Assembly: GCA_964354155.1 (NCBI GenBank)
Contig: CAYGYG010000010.1
Coordinates: 1 to 64,000, forward strand
DNA length: 64,000 nt
Source of the DNA: CAYGYG01 sp964354155
GTDB taxonomy: Bacteria; Hydrothermota; Tepidihabitantia; SM23-42; CAYGYG01
Direction of reading: 5' to 3'
The notes below the pieces were generated by a model, which was not told the origin of the DNA, searched no databases, and worked only from the letters and a program-made list of their open reading frames with translations. Made by a program: the position numbers and the translations under genes. Positions 1 through 8,730 of the stretch are shown one piece after another; position 1 is the stretch's first letter, and every line of letters starts with the position of its first letter.

Positions 1-57
1 ATCCGCGAAGGCGGCAAGACGGTCGGCGCCGGCGTCGTAACTAAAATCATCGAGTGA
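1..57 (+). CDS. tuf: Elongation factor Tu, C-terminal end (partial)
   Basis: Frame 1 reads IREGGKTVGAGVVTKIIE and then TGA. This is the typical last strand of the beta-barrel domain 3 of EF-Tu, the GTPase that delivers aminoacyl-tRNA to the ribosome. The rest lies upstream of the window. It ends two bases before the rpsJ ATG, so the str-type gene tuf and the S10 operon are probably co-transcribed, an arrangement common in bacteria. Confidence 0.9.
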   Translation: MREGGKTVGAGVVTKIIE

Positions 58-59
58 CC

Positions 60-368
60 ATGAGCAATCGAATGCGGATCAAACTGAAGGCGTATGACCA
101 TCGCGTGCTGGACCAGTCGGTTAAAGCAATCATCGAGACCGCCCGGCGTTTTGGCGCGGTGATTTCCGGTCCGATTCCACTGCCCACGAGACACAAACTG
201 TTTACCGTCCTCCGTTCGCCCCACGTCGACAAGAAATCACGCGAGCAGTTTGAATTGCGGGTGCACAAGCGACTCATTGAGATCAGCGATGTGACACCGG
301 ACATCATTGACGTGCTCAACAAGCTGGAAATCCCGGCCGGAGTCGATATCGAGGTGAAATCATTATGA
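60..368 (+). CDS. rpsJ: 30S ribosomal protein S10
   Basis: A 102-residue protein of standard S10 length. It carries the family motifs RIKLKAYDH near the N-terminus and SGPIPLPT in the middle. S10 sits in the 30S head and, as NusE, pairs with NusB in antitermination; a nusB gene is at 30861-31274. ATG at 60 is preferred over an in-frame GTG at 54 because 54 overlaps the tuf stop and ATG 60 gives the usual length. The stop overlaps the rplC start by four bases (ATGA), indicating translational coupling. Confidence 0.97.
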   Translation: MSNRMRIKLKAYDHRVLDQSVKAIIETARRFGAVISGPIPLPTRHKLFTVLRSPHVDKKSREQFELRVHKRLIEISDVTPDIIDVLNKLEIPAGVDIEVKSL

Positions 369-985
369 TCGGTTTGATCGGTCGCAAACTGGGGATGGAT
401 CACTGCTTCCTGGCCAACGGCAGACTTGTGCCGGTGACGCTGGTTGAAGCCGGTCCCTGTCCAATAACCCAGGTCAAGACCGTTGAGAATGACGGCTACA
501 GCGCAGTCCAGTTAGGTTTTGGCAAGATGAAGCGGATGAACAAGCCGACCGCAGGTCGGCTGAAAAAGGCCAATGTTGCCTCGGTCGCGGCGCTCCGCGA
601 GTTTCGGGTCACTGATCCGGCACCGTTCAAGCTGGGCGGCCGGCTTGACGTTTCGGTGTTCAAAGAAGGTGAATTGGTCAAGGTCGTCGGCTACACCAAG
701 GGGCGTGGTTTTGCGGGCGGCGTCAAGCGCTGGGGATGGGCCGGCGGACCGGCCACCCACGGGTCCTGCTTCCACCGTCGCCCGGGTTCAATCGGTCAGC
801 ACACGTACCCGGGTCGAGTCTGGAAAGGCCATAGAATGCCGGGCCGCTATGGCAACGAGCGGGTCAGCATCAAGAATCTTAAGATCATCAAGGTTGATCC
901 CGAGAAGAACCTGGTGATGATAGAAGGGGCCATCCCGGGGCCCAACCACGGTTTTGTTCTGATCACAAAACAAGATGGAAACTAA
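365..985 (+). CDS. rplC: 50S ribosomal protein L3
   Basis: A 206-residue L3, starting MIGLIGRKLGM as usual. The central loop has the conserved KRWGWAGGPATHGS and FHRRPGSIG segments that reach toward the peptidyl-transferase centre. L3 is an early assembly protein of the 50S subunit. It is coupled to rpsJ by a 4-base overlap and overlaps rplD by 11 bases. Confidence 0.97.
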   Translation: MIGLIGRKLGMDHCFLANGRLVPVTLVEAGPCPITQVKTVENDGYSAVQLGFGKMKRMNKPTAGRLKKANVASVAALREFRVTDPAPFKLGGRLDVSVFKEGELVKVVGYTKGRGFAGGVKRWGWAGGPATHGSCFHRRPGSIGQHTYPGRVWKGHRMPGRYGNERVSIKNLKIIKVDPEKNLVMIEGAIPGPNHGFVLITKQDGN

Positions 986-1592
986 GCTTTTTTCGATGGA
1001 CGGCAGCGTCTTAGGCAAATTTTCCCTTGCCGAGAAGGTCTTCGGCCAGAAGGTGAATGAACACCTGCTTTGGGAGGTTCTGTGCTATTACCAGGCGAAC
1101 CAGCGGCAGGGTTCGGCCGCGACCAAGACCCGCGCCGAAGTCAGGGGCGGCGGTCGCAAGCCTTGGCGTCAGAAGGGCACCGGCCGCGCCCGGCACGGCA
1201 GCATCCGTTCCCCGATCTGGGTGGGCGGCGGCGTGGTTTTCGGGCCGCAGCCCAGAGACTTCCGCCTTGAGATTCCCAAGAAGAAACGTCATCAAGCACT
1301 GCTCATGGCATTGAGTGACCGGGCTTTCGCCGGAAAGATCATGGTCGTTGACGGCTTCGTCGTTGCCGAACCCAAGACCAAAGTCCTGGCCGGTCTCGTG
1401 AAGAAGCTGAACCTGTCGGGGCGGAAAGTGCTGCTGCTCACCGAACAGGCGGACGAAAATGCAAAACGGGCCAGTCGCAACATGCCCGAGCTGACTTTTG
1501 CCGCGGCGGTGAACGTCAATGCCTTGCAGGTGCTGAGCAACGAGTACATGATTGTGACTAAGGGCGCCTGCGCCGAACTGGAGAAGCGCTGA
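975..1592 (+). CDS. rplD: 50S ribosomal protein L4
   Basis: A 205-residue L4. The extended exit-tunnel loop is visible around residues 45-90 (KTRAEVRGGGRKPWRQKGTG and the following ARHGSIRSPIWVGGG). L4 lines the exit tunnel; in E. coli it also represses its own operon, which cannot be judged here. It overlaps rplC by 11 bases, and its stop shares a base with the rplW start. Confidence 0.97.
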   Translation: METKLFSMDGSVLGKFSLAEKVFGQKVNEHLLWEVLCYYQANQRQGSAATKTRAEVRGGGRKPWRQKGTGRARHGSIRSPIWVGGGVVFGPQPRDFRLEIPKKKRHQALLMALSDRAFAGKIMVVDGFVVAEPKTKVLAGLVKKLNLSGRKVLLLTEQADENAKRASRNMPELTFAAAVNVNALQVLSNEYMIVTKGACAELEKR

Positions 1593-1876
1593 TGCAGTTC
1601 GACAAACTGATCAAACGCGTGATAATCACCGAGAAATCAGCCTTACTCAAAGAGAGCAGTAAGTATCAGTTTGAAGTGGACCGCGACGCGAACAAATATC
1701 AGATCAAGAATGCGGTCGAAGCCATGTTCAACGTCAAAGTCAAGGCCGTGAGGACCTGCAATTATCGGGGCAAGGAGAGACGGATGGGCTACAGTGTCGG
1801 CAGCAAGCCGGACTGGAAGAAGGCGACCGTAACCTTGAAGAACGGCTTCAAAATCGACCTGGTGGAAGGAGTATAG
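1592..1876 (+). CDS. rplW: 50S ribosomal protein L23
   Basis: A 94-residue L23 with the typical opening (VIITEKS) and the KYQFEVDRDANKYQIK strand. It is located at the polypeptide exit and is the docking site for trigger factor and SRP. The reading frame abuts rplB one base later. Length and order are canonical. Confidence 0.96.
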   Translation: MQFDKLIKRVIITEKSALLKESSKYQFEVDRDANKYQIKNAVEAMFNVKVKAVRTCNYRGKERRMGYSVGSKPDWKKATVTLKNGFKIDLVEGV

Positions 1877-1877
1877 G

Positions 1878-2699
1878 ATGCCGCTCAAGACTTATCGACC
1901 AACGACGCCGGCGCGGCGGTACTATACGACCAACCGTCCTGAGACCAGTACGACGAAACCGTACAAGCCACTCTGTGTTCCGGTCAAGCAGACCGGCGGC
2001 CGTAACAACCGGGGCCGGATAACGATGCGGCACCGGGGCGGCGGCCACAAACGGCGCTATCGAATCGTCGATTTCTCCCGTAATAAATTTAACATTCCGG
2101 GCAAGGTGGCGACGATTGAGTATGACCCGAACCGCAACGCCTTGATTGCCTTGATCTCCTATCGGGATGGCGAGAAGCGATATATCCTGGCGCCGGACGG
2201 CCTGAAAGTAGGGGATGAAGTCACCGCGGGTCGTGATGTCCCGATCAAAATCGGCAATGCGATGCCCCTGGCGGCCATTCCGGTGGGCGTGGAGATCCAC
2301 AATCTGGAGCTATTCCCCGGCACCGGCGGCAAGCTGATCCGCAGCGCGGGCCTGGCGGCCCAGATTCTGGCCAAAGAAGGCCAGTTTGCTCATATCAAGC
2401 TGCCTTCGGCCGAGATCAGGCTTTTTGACATGGAGTGCATGGCCACGATCGGCCGGGTTTCAAACGGCGATTTCATCAACATTGTCTACGGCAAGGCCGG
2501 GCGGATGCGCCACATGGGCATTCGTCCGTACGTTCGGGGCGTTGCCATGAACCCGGTGGACCATCCGATGGGCGGGGGCGAAGGACGCTCGCACGGCGGG
2601 CGTCACCCGACGTCACCCTGGGGTTGGTTGACCAAGGGGCGGAAGACCCGCAAGAAGAAGCGGGTATCGAACAAGTTCATTGTGAAGAGGAGAAAATAG
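1878..2699 (+). CDS. rplB: 50S ribosomal protein L2
   Basis: A 273-residue L2 of full length. The C-terminal region holds the universally conserved HPMGGGEGRSHGGRHP segment with the histidine near the peptidyl-transferase centre, followed by TRKKKRVSNKFIVKRRK. L2 helps subunit association. It sits in the standard S10-operon position, between rplW and rpsS. Confidence 0.98.
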   Translation: MPLKTYRPTTPARRYYTTNRPETSTTKPYKPLCVPVKQTGGRNNRGRITMRHRGGGHKRRYRIVDFSRNKFNIPGKVATIEYDPNRNALIALISYRDGEKRYILAPDGLKVGDEVTAGRDVPIKIGNAMPLAAIPVGVEIHNLELFPGTGGKLIRSAGLAAQILAKEGQFAHIKLPSAEIRLFDMECMATIGRVSNGDFINIVYGKAGRMRHMGIRPYVRGVAMNPVDHPMGGGEGRSHGGRHPTSPWGWLTKGRKTRKKKRVSNKFIVKRRK

Positions 2700-2700
2700 C

Positions 2701-3003
2701 ATGGGGCGTTCTACGAAGAAAGGACCCTACGTTGATGCCAAACTGCTGAAGAAGATTCTCAAGCTGGCCGAGACCGGCGAGAAGAGGGCGGTCAAGACGT
2801 GGGCACGGCGTTCGGTAATCCCGCCGGAATTCGTCGGCCATACGATCGCGATTCATAACGGCAACCGCTTCATACCGGTGTACGTTACCGAACGCATGGT
2901 GGGTCACCGGCTCGGCGAGTTTTCGCCGACCCGTACTTTCCGCGGTCACTCGGGCATCCGTAAGGAGAAGAAAGAAGAAGGCGCGGCCGAAGGTGAGGGA
3001 TAG
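2701..3003 (+). CDS. rpsS: 30S ribosomal protein S19
   Basis: A 100-residue S19 starting MGRSTKKGPYVD, with the conserved WARRSVIPPEFVGHTIAIHN core. It binds 16S rRNA in the 30S head, next to S13. The tail KKEEGAAEGEG is a short acidic extension beyond the usual end of about 93 residues. The gene abuts rplV with no gap. Confidence 0.97.
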   Translation: MGRSTKKGPYVDAKLLKKILKLAETGEKRAVKTWARRSVIPPEFVGHTIAIHNGNRFIPVYVTERMVGHRLGEFSPTRTFRGHSGIRKEKKEEGAAEGEG

Positions 3004-3369
3004 GTGCCGGGCGTAGCCATTAAGAGGTACGAGCGGGCCTCGGCGCGCAAGGTCAATCGGCTGCTGAGTCTGATTCGGGGCGAAGCCGTCATTGACGCCC
3101 GCAACGCACTGGCGTTCTTGCACAGCCGGACCAAAATCCCGGTGCTCAAAACGCTGAACTCGGCAATCGCCAATTTGAAGAACAAAGAGGGCAAAATTAA
3201 GGTTGATGATAATGATCTCTTCGTGAAATCAGCAACGGCCGACGGCGCGACGATGCTCAAGCGGTGGAAGGCGGCTCCCCACGGGATGCCGCACATGATT
3301 CGCCATCGGACCTGTCACATTACGATCACCGTCGACCGCCGCAGTCCGGCGGCCAAGAAAGGAGGATAA
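3004..3369 (+). CDS. rplV: 50S ribosomal protein L22
   Basis: A 121-residue L22 with a GTG start directly after the rpsS stop. The globular domain (YERASARKVNRLLSLIRGE) and the C-terminal tunnel hairpin ending in HITITVDRR are clear. L22 contacts the exit tunnel, where macrolide-type resistance changes map in other bacteria. The GGAGG just before the stop serves the TTG start of rpsC. Confidence 0.96.
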   Translation: MPGVAIKRYERASARKVNRLLSLIRGEAVIDARNALAFLHSRTKIPVLKTLNSAIANLKNKEGKIKVDDNDLFVKSATADGATMLKRWKAAPHGMPHMIRHRTCHITITVDRRSPAAKKGG

Positions 3370-3993
3370 TTGGGACAGAAAACACATCCGCTTGGTTTCC
3401 GACTTGGCATAACCAAGGACTGGAAGTCGAAGTGGTTTGACGAGCGCAACTATGCTGGGGCACTGCATGAAGATCTTAAAATCCGGTCGTATCTCAAGGA
3501 ACGTCTTTCTCAGGCGATGGTGTCGATGGTCGAAGTCAAGCGGCTTCCCAACAAGCTTTCGCTCACCATTCACACCGGCCAGCCGGGCCGGGTGATCGGT
3601 AAGGGCGGCGAGGAGATTAAGAAACTACGCGAAGAATTGAAGAGCCTGATCGGCAAGGAAATCGCGGTCAACGTTGAAGAAATAAGAATTCCCGAGCTTG
3701 ACGCGATGCTGGTAGCGATGTCGATCGCGCGTCAGATCGAACAGCGCATCTCACACCGACGGGCCATGAAGCGGGCCGTGATTTCGGCGATGAAGATCGG
3801 GGCCAAGGGCATCAAGGTGGCATGCTCGGGCCGGCTGGGCGGGTCGGAGATCGCCCGCCGCGAGTGGGTACCCCAGGGTAAGGTGCCGCTCCAGACGCTG
3901 CGGGCCGACATCGATTTCGCCCGGGCTACCGCCTTCACGATCTACGGTACGGTCGGAGTCAAAGTGTGGATCTGTAAGGGAGGCGTTGACTAA
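3370..3993 (+). CDS. rpsC: 30S ribosomal protein S3
   Basis: A 207-residue S3 with the expected N-terminus GQKTHPLGFRLGI, here from a TTG start placed right after the rplV stop and an AAGGAGG site. The KH domain is marked by GRVIGKGGEEI near residue 75. S3 lies at the mRNA entry channel and has helicase activity in the 30S. The stop shares a base with the rplP ATG. Confidence 0.96.
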   Translation: MGQKTHPLGFRLGITKDWKSKWFDERNYAGALHEDLKIRSYLKERLSQAMVSMVEVKRLPNKLSLTIHTGQPGRVIGKGGEEIKKLREELKSLIGKEIAVNVEEIRIPELDAMLVAMSIARQIEQRISHRRAMKRAVISAMKIGAKGIKVACSGRLGGSEIARREWVPQGKVPLQTLRADIDFARATAFTIYGTVGVKVWICKGGVD

Positions 3994-4424
3994 TGTTGAT
4001 GCCCAAGCGGGTGAAGTTCCGTAAGCAGCAGCGCGGTCGCCGCAAAGGCAAGGCAACGAGCGGTGACACAATCGCGTTCGGCACGCACGGACTGCTGTCG
4101 CTCGAAGCCGTTTGGCTCACCGCCCGGCAGATCGAAGCGGCGCGGGTGGCCATCAGCCATTCCCTTAAGAAGGGCGGCCGGCTCTGGCTGCGGGTCTTCC
4201 CGGATAAGCCGGTGACCAAGAAGCCGGCAGAAACTCGCATGGGCAAGGGCAAGGGCGCACCTGAGTACTGGGTGTGCGTGGTGAAACCGGGTCGGATTCT
4301 GTTCGAAGTCTACGGTGTCAATGACAGTGAGGCGGACAACTTGCTGCGACTGGCCGCAAGCAAGCTCCCGATGAAGACCAGGATTGTCAAGCGTCACGAA
4401 GGATTCACTTATGAAGGTTTTTGA
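3993..4424 (+). CDS. rplP: 50S ribosomal protein L16
   Basis: A 143-residue L16, starting MLMPKRVKFRKQQRGR. The conserved MGKGKGAPEYWV loop is near residue 83. L16 positions the A-site tRNA on the 50S. Its 3' end overlaps the rpmC start by 14 bases. Order and length match the standard S10 operon. Confidence 0.97.
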   Translation: MLMPKRVKFRKQQRGRRKGKATSGDTIAFGTHGLLSLEAVWLTARQIEAARVAISHSLKKGGRLWLRVFPDKPVTKKPAETRMGKGKGAPEYWVCVVKPGRILFEVYGVNDSEADNLLRLAASKLPMKTRIVKRHEGFTYEGF

Positions 4425-4689
4425 ACTGCGGGAAAAGACGCGTCCGGAGTTGATCGACTATTTGGCTTCGCTGCGGAAGGACCTTTTCAACCTTAAGGTC
4501 AACCGGGCGACGCACGAGCTGCCTAACCCGCTGCGGCTGAGAACCCTGCACCGGGAGTTGGCGCGGGTCATGACGATTCTCACCGAGGATGAAAAAGGAA
4601 TCAAGAAGCTCCTCGAGGCTAAATCCAAGAAAGAGAAAGAGAAAGGAAAGAAGGATGCGAAAGCGACTGATCGGCATAGTGACAAGTGA
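4411..4689 (+). CDS. rpmC: 50S ribosomal protein L29
   Basis: A 92-residue L29 using the ATG at 4411 (MKVFELREKTRPEL), because upstream in-frame codons belong to rplP. The two-helix core ends near residue 65; after it comes a lysine-rich tail (KSKKEKEKGKKDAK) longer than usual. It overlaps rplP by 14 bases and rpsQ by 35 bases, so the tail doubles as the rpsQ ribosome-binding site. Confidence 0.93.
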   Translation: MKVFELREKTRPELIDYLASLRKDLFNLKVNRATHELPNPLRLRTLHRELARVMTILTEDEKGIKKLLEAKSKKEKEKGKKDAKATDRHSDK

Positions 4690-4888
4690 CAAGATGACAA
4701 AGACGGTTGTGGTCGTCACGTCGAGGCTTGTCTTGAATCCTCGATTCAAGAAGTATGTCCGGCAGAAGACCAAGCATTACGCCCACGACGAAAAGGGTAT
4801 TGCCAAAGTGGGCGGCAGGGTGATGATTGAAGAGACCCGGCCGCTTTCGAAGCTTAAACGCTGGCGAGTCCTGCGGAGCGTGGAATGA
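4655..4888 (+). CDS. rpsQ: 30S ribosomal protein S17
   Basis: A 77-residue S17 starting MRKRLIGIVTSDKM at the ATG at 4655, which follows GAAAGGAAAGAAGG. A longer reading would add 22 basic residues not seen in S17. The OB-fold signature MTKTVVV and the ETRPLSKLKRWRV end are present. It binds 16S rRNA early in assembly. It overlaps rpmC by 35 bases and rplN by 4. Confidence 0.93.
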   Translation: MRKRLIGIVTSDKMTKTVVVVTSRLVLNPRFKKYVRQKTKHYAHDEKGIAKVGGRVMIEETRPLSKLKRWRVLRSVE

Positions 4889-5253
4889 TCCAGGATTTTA
4901 GCCGACTCGTGGTTGCCGATAATACCGGCGCCAAGGTCGCGATGGTAATCAGGGTCATCGGCGGGTCGCGTCGCCGCTACGGCCGCATTGGTGACATCGT
5001 CGTTGTCACCATCAAGGACGCGATTCCCCATGCGCCGGTCAAGAAGGGTGAAGTGGGTAAAGCCGTTGTGGTTCGCACCCGGAAGGAATACCGGCGCGAT
5101 GACGGTTCGTATGTTCGTTTTGACGACAATGCCTGCGTTTTGATCAACGACCAGCGCGAACCCAGGGGCACGCGTATTTTCGGACCGATCGCCCGGGAAC
5201 TGCGGGAACACGGTTTTACTAAGATCATTTCACTGGCCGCGGAGGTAGTGTAG
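4885..5253 (+). CDS. rplN: 50S ribosomal protein L14
   Basis: A 122-residue L14, the universal length. It has VVADNTGAKVAMVIRVIGG near the N-terminus and GTRIFGPIARELR near the C-terminus. L14 forms an intersubunit bridge and is the binding site of the silencing factor RsfS. It is coupled to rpsQ by an ATGA overlap. Confidence 0.98.
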   Translation: MIQDFSRLVVADNTGAKVAMVIRVIGGSRRRYGRIGDIVVVTIKDAIPHAPVKKGEVGKAVVVRTRKEYRRDDGSYVRFDDNACVLINDQREPRGTRIFGPIARELREHGFTKIISLAAEVV

Positions 5254-5255
5254 CA

Positions 5256-5564
5256 ATGCATATCAGGAAGAACGACCTGGTGATCGTCGTCGGCGGCAAC
5301 GAGAGAGGCAAGCGGGGCAAAGTGCTTGAGATTGCGCGGGTGAAGAACCGGGCGATCGTGGAAGGGATTCATCTCGTCAAAAAACACCAGAAGGCACGCA
5401 GTGCGGCCAAGCCGGGCGGGATCATCACGGTGCCGGGCTACATCCATGTGTCCAATCTTGCCCTGCTGTGCCCCAAGTGCGGCAAGCGAGTCAAAACCCA
5501 TCGCGAGAAAGTGGGTGACCACCGGGCCAGAGTCTGCAACCAGTGTAAGGAGACGATCGACTAG
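5256..5564 (+). CDS. rplX: 50S ribosomal protein L24
   Basis: A 102-residue L24 with an N-terminal KOW motif (DLVIVVGGNERGKRGKVLEI). The C-terminal part has CPKCGK and CNQC pairs, the zinc-ribbon-like version found in many bacteria. L24 initiates 50S assembly. The stop is followed immediately by the rplE ATG. Confidence 0.96.
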   Translation: MHIRKNDLVIVVGGNERGKRGKVLEIARVKNRAIVEGIHLVKKHQKARSAAKPGGIITVPGYIHVSNLALLCPKCGKRVKTHREKVGDHRARVCNQCKETID

Positions 5565-6134
5565 ATGGCGCGACTTTTGGAAGAATACCGCAAGAAGGTC
5601 ATCAAGAGCCTGATGAAGCAGTTCAACTATAAGAACCGGCACCAGGTTCCCGCGCTTGACAAGATCGTCATCAATGTCGGCCTCGGTGAGGCAGTAAGCG
5701 ACCCCAAGATCGTCGACATCGTCCGTGATGACATCGGCGCGATCTCGGGTCAGGCGCCGATTACGACCCGGGCCAAGCGCGCGATATCCAATTTCCGGAT
5801 CCGGAAGGGCATGGTCATCGGCGTCAAGGTGACACTGCGGGGCAAGCGCATGTATGAATTCTTTGACCGTTTTGTCAATTTCGCCGCGCCGCGGATCCGG
5901 GATTTCGGCGGATTCGGTGCCGACTCTTTTGACGGACGCGGCAATCTCAACTTGGGTTTGAACGAGCAGACCATCTTCCCCGAAATAGAATACGACAAGG
6001 TCAAGAAGATCTTCGGCATGGACATCGCATTCGTGACCACCGCCAAGACCGACGATGAGGCAAAGGCCTTGCTGGCGGAAATGGGCATGCCGTTTACTGC
6101 CCCGCCGGCAAGTGCGGTCAAGACTAAGGTATAG
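5565..6134 (+). CDS. rplE: 50S ribosomal protein L5
   Basis: A 189-residue L5 with KIVINVGLGEA, ITTRAKRAISNFRIRKG and the DFGGFGADSFDGRGN loop. L5 binds 5S rRNA and contacts S13 across the subunits. The start is ATG 5565, right after the rplX stop. The C-terminal TAPPASAVKTKV is a slightly longer tail than usual. Confidence 0.97.
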   Translation: MARLLEEYRKKVIKSLMKQFNYKNRHQVPALDKIVINVGLGEAVSDPKIVDIVRDDIGAISGQAPITTRAKRAISNFRIRKGMVIGVKVTLRGKRMYEFFDRFVNFAAPRIRDFGGFGADSFDGRGNLNLGLNEQTIFPEIEYDKVKKIFGMDIAFVTTAKTDDEAKALLAEMGMPFTAPPASAVKTKV

Positions 6135-6143
6135 GATAGGGCA

Positions 6144-6329
6144 ATGGCCAAACTCTGTTTAGTTCTAAAATCACAGCGGGCGCCAAAGTTCAAGGTGCGC
6201 CGGTACAATCGGTGCAAGAGGTGCGGTCGGGCGAGGGCCTACTACCGAAAGTTTGGTCTCTGCCGCCTCTGTTTCCGAGAACTCGCCTTGAATGGTGAGT
6301 TGCCCGGTGTCCGAAAAGCGACCTGGTAG
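6144..6329 (+). CDS. rpsZ: 30S ribosomal protein S14, zinc-binding (type Z)
   Basis: A 61-residue S14 of the short zinc form. Four cysteines at residues 24, 27, 40 and 43 (CKRC and CRLC) form the zinc site, and the ending GVRKATW is canonical. It is the last ribosomal gene of the run: the usual next genes (rpsH, rplF, rplR, rpsE, rpmD, rplO, secY) are absent and tyrS follows after about 90 bases. Confidence 0.96.
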   Translation: MAKLCLVLKSQRAPKFKVRRYNRCKRCGRARAYYRKFGLCRLCFRELALNGELPGVRKATW

Positions 6330-6417
6330 CTTGCGGTCGGCCCAAGACCCATCCGGGTGCTCGACCACCGGGAACTGCCCCGACCATCAATAGGCCATGC
6401 CAGGAATGGGGGCAAAT

Positions 6418-7608
6418 ATGAACGCCGAAGATCAACTCAAAGTACTCCGAGAACACGCCGTTGAAATAATCAAGGAGGAAGAGCTGGTCGCAAGGATCAA
6501 GCGCAAGGGCCAGCTGCGCATCAAGCTCGGCATCGATGCTTCGGGCCCGGACATCCATCTTGGTTTTGCCGTGGTTTTGCGCAAACTGCGTCAGTTCCAG
6601 GAGCTGGGCCACACCGCCGTACTGATTATCGGTGATTTCACCGGCAAGATCGGGGATCCATCAGGGCGCTCCAAGACCCGGCCCCAATTGACCGATGACG
6701 AAATCAAGCGGAACATGGGCCGTTACCGCGAGCAGGTTTTCAAGATCCTGCGGCCGGAACGGACCGAGTTTCGCTACAACAGCGAGTGGCTGGCGGCACT
6801 GGACGCCGACATGGTCATTCGTCTGGCATCCCGGTACACGGTGGCGCGGATGATGGAGCGTGACGACTTCTCGCTCCGCTACAAAGACGGTATCCCGATC
6901 TACATCCACGAAATCCTTTACCCGCTGTTCCAGGCGCAGGATTCGATCTCGGTCAATGCCGACGTGGAAATCGGCGGGACCGATCAGAAATTCAATTTCA
7001 TCGTGGCCCGCGAGCTCATGAGGGAGGTCGGCATGGAGCCCCAGGTCATCCTGACGATGCCCCTGCTTGAAGGGCTCGACGGCGTCCGCAAGATGTCCAA
7101 GAGCTTCGGCAACTTCATCGGCATTACCGAAGAACCGGAGCAGATCTTCGGCAAGCTGATGTCGATTCCCGACCACCTCATCATGCGGTACTACGAGCTG
7201 GGCACCGATCTGTTTCCGCACAAGCTGGCCGACATTGCCCGGCAACTGGCCGAAACCAGGACCAATCCCCGGGACGTGAAGTTTGACCTGGCCAAGACTA
7301 TCGTCCGGATGTACCACTCGGGCGAGCAGGCGCAGCAGGCGGCGACGGCATTTGACCGCGTTTTCAAGGACAAAGGCGTGCCGGAGACGATGGCGGAGTA
7401 TGAAGTCGCGGCCGACCGGATCAACATCGTGGAACTGCTGATTGAAGCCGAAATTTTCAAGTCACGCAGTGAGGCAAAGCGCAAACTGAAAGAAGGGGCG
7501 GTGGATATTGATGGTCACCGGATCACCAGTCCGGACTATGAGCTTGTCCTGCAGAAAGAACGGGTCATCCGGGTCGGCAAGCGCCGTTTCCTGAAAGTCA
7601 GGAAGTAG
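6418..7608 (+). CDS. tyrS: Tyrosyl-tRNA synthetase
   Basis: A class I synthetase that charges tRNA-Tyr. The HIGH-type motif is HLGF at residues 47-50 and KMSKS is at 225-229 when the start is ATG 6418. The GGTDQKFN substrate loop and a C-terminal S4 RNA-binding domain (about 335-396) are present. The length of 396 residues fits the TyrZ-like subgroup. ATG 6418 follows a GGGGGC stretch and gives the family N-terminus MNAEDQL; an in-frame ATG at 6397 would add seven residues and has no ribosome site. It occupies the place where rpsH normally follows rpsZ. Confidence 0.95.
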   Translation: MNAEDQLKVLREHAVEIIKEEELVARIKRKGQLRIKLGIDASGPDIHLGFAVVLRKLRQFQELGHTAVLIIGDFTGKIGDPSGRSKTRPQLTDDEIKRNMGRYREQVFKILRPERTEFRYNSEWLAALDADMVIRLASRYTVARMMERDDFSLRYKDGIPIYIHEILYPLFQAQDSISVNADVEIGGTDQKFNFIVARELMREVGMEPQVILTMPLLEGLDGVRKMSKSFGNFIGITEEPEQIFGKLMSIPDHLIMRYYELGTDLFPHKLADIARQLAETRTNPRDVKFDLAKTIVRMYHSGEQAQQAATAFDRVFKDKGVPETMAEYEVAADRINIVELLIEAEIFKSRSEAKRKLKEGAVDIDGHRITSPDYELVLQKERVIRVGKRRFLKVRK

Positions 7609-7659
7609 CGAGCCGCCCGGGATTCACCGAAGAGCCTTCCGCCCGACTCCCCTCGATTT

Positions 7660-8730
7660 ATGAGCAAACTCGGCAAAATCATCGTGGCGATGAGCGGCGG
7701 CGTCGATTCATCGACCGCCGCCTGTCTCCTCAAGGAGGAGGGTTACGATGTCGTCGGGGTCACCATGCACCTCTGGCCTGATGAACTCACCGACGGCGGC
7801 CGTTGTTGCGCACCGCGCGAGGTCGAAGATGCCCGCCAGGTTGCCAACCGGATGGGTTTTCCACACTACCTGCTCGACTGCCGTGAGGAGTTCAAAAAGC
7901 AGGTAATCGACGACTTCATTGCCGAGTATCGGAGCGGCCGCACGCCGAATCCCTGCATCCGCTGCAACGAGTTCATGAAATTCGGCTGGCTGGTCAGGAA
8001 AACCGGCGAATTCGACGCGTCCTATGTCGCAACCGGACACTATGCCCGACTTGACTATGACCGGTCGCGCTCAAGGCATATTCTGCTCCGAGGCATTGAC
8101 GAGAAAAAGGAACAAACCTACTTTCTTTATTCCCTGAAACAGGAGCAACTGGCCCACGTCCGATTCCCGGTCGGGGAATACACCAAAGACGAGGTGCGCG
8201 AAATGGCGCGGGAGTTTGGGCTCAAGGTGAGCGGGAAGAAAGGCAGTCAGGAACTATGTTTCATCGATGAGCGGGGGTACGCGGATTTCCTAAAGAAACA
8301 CATTCCGGAGTCATTCACAGCAGGCGACATCGTTGACCGATCGGGTGCGGTGATCGGACATCACCGGGGGATCGGTTCATACACAATCGGTCAACGCAAG
8401 GGGCTGGGCCTGCCTGGCCCGGAACCGCACTATGTGCTGGAGATCAGGCCGCAGGACAATACGATTGTGGTGGGGCCGGAAGCCGATATCTATCGAACCG
8501 CGCTGCAAGCCAAGAAAGTCAATATCATAGCTTTTGACGAACTGCCGGCGGGACTGGATGTGACCGCCAAGATCAGGTATCAGTCCAAACCCGCACCGGC
8601 CCGGGTCACGGTCATGGCCACGGACCGGATATCGGTTCAGTTCACCGAAAAGCAATGGGCGATCACGCCGGGTCAGGCCGTGGTCCTATATCAGGGCGAC
8701 CTGGTGGTGGGGGGCGGGGTGATAGAGTAG
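7660..8730 (+). CDS. mnmA: tRNA-specific 2-thiouridylase MnmA
   Basis: A 356-residue enzyme that puts sulfur on U34 of tRNA-Lys, -Glu and -Gln using ATP. The PP-loop SGGVDSS is at residues 12-18. The catalytic cysteines are Cys99 in NPCIRCN and Cys200 in SQELCFID. The length is normal. It follows tyrS by 51 bases on the same strand and may be co-transcribed. No partner sulfur-relay gene is nearby. Confidence 0.96.
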   Translation: MSKLGKIIVAMSGGVDSSTAACLLKEEGYDVVGVTMHLWPDELTDGGRCCAPREVEDARQVANRMGFPHYLLDCREEFKKQVIDDFIAEYRSGRTPNPCIRCNEFMKFGWLVRKTGEFDASYVATGHYARLDYDRSRSRHILLRGIDEKKEQTYFLYSLKQEQLAHVRFPVGEYTKDEVREMAREFGLKVSGKKGSQELCFIDERGYADFLKKHIPESFTAGDIVDRSGAVIGHHRGIGSYTIGQRKGLGLPGPEPHYVLEIRPQDNTIVVGPEADIYRTALQAKKVNIIAFDELPAGLDVTAKIRYQSKPAPARVTVMATDRISVQFTEKQWAITPGQAVVLYQGDLVVGGGVIE

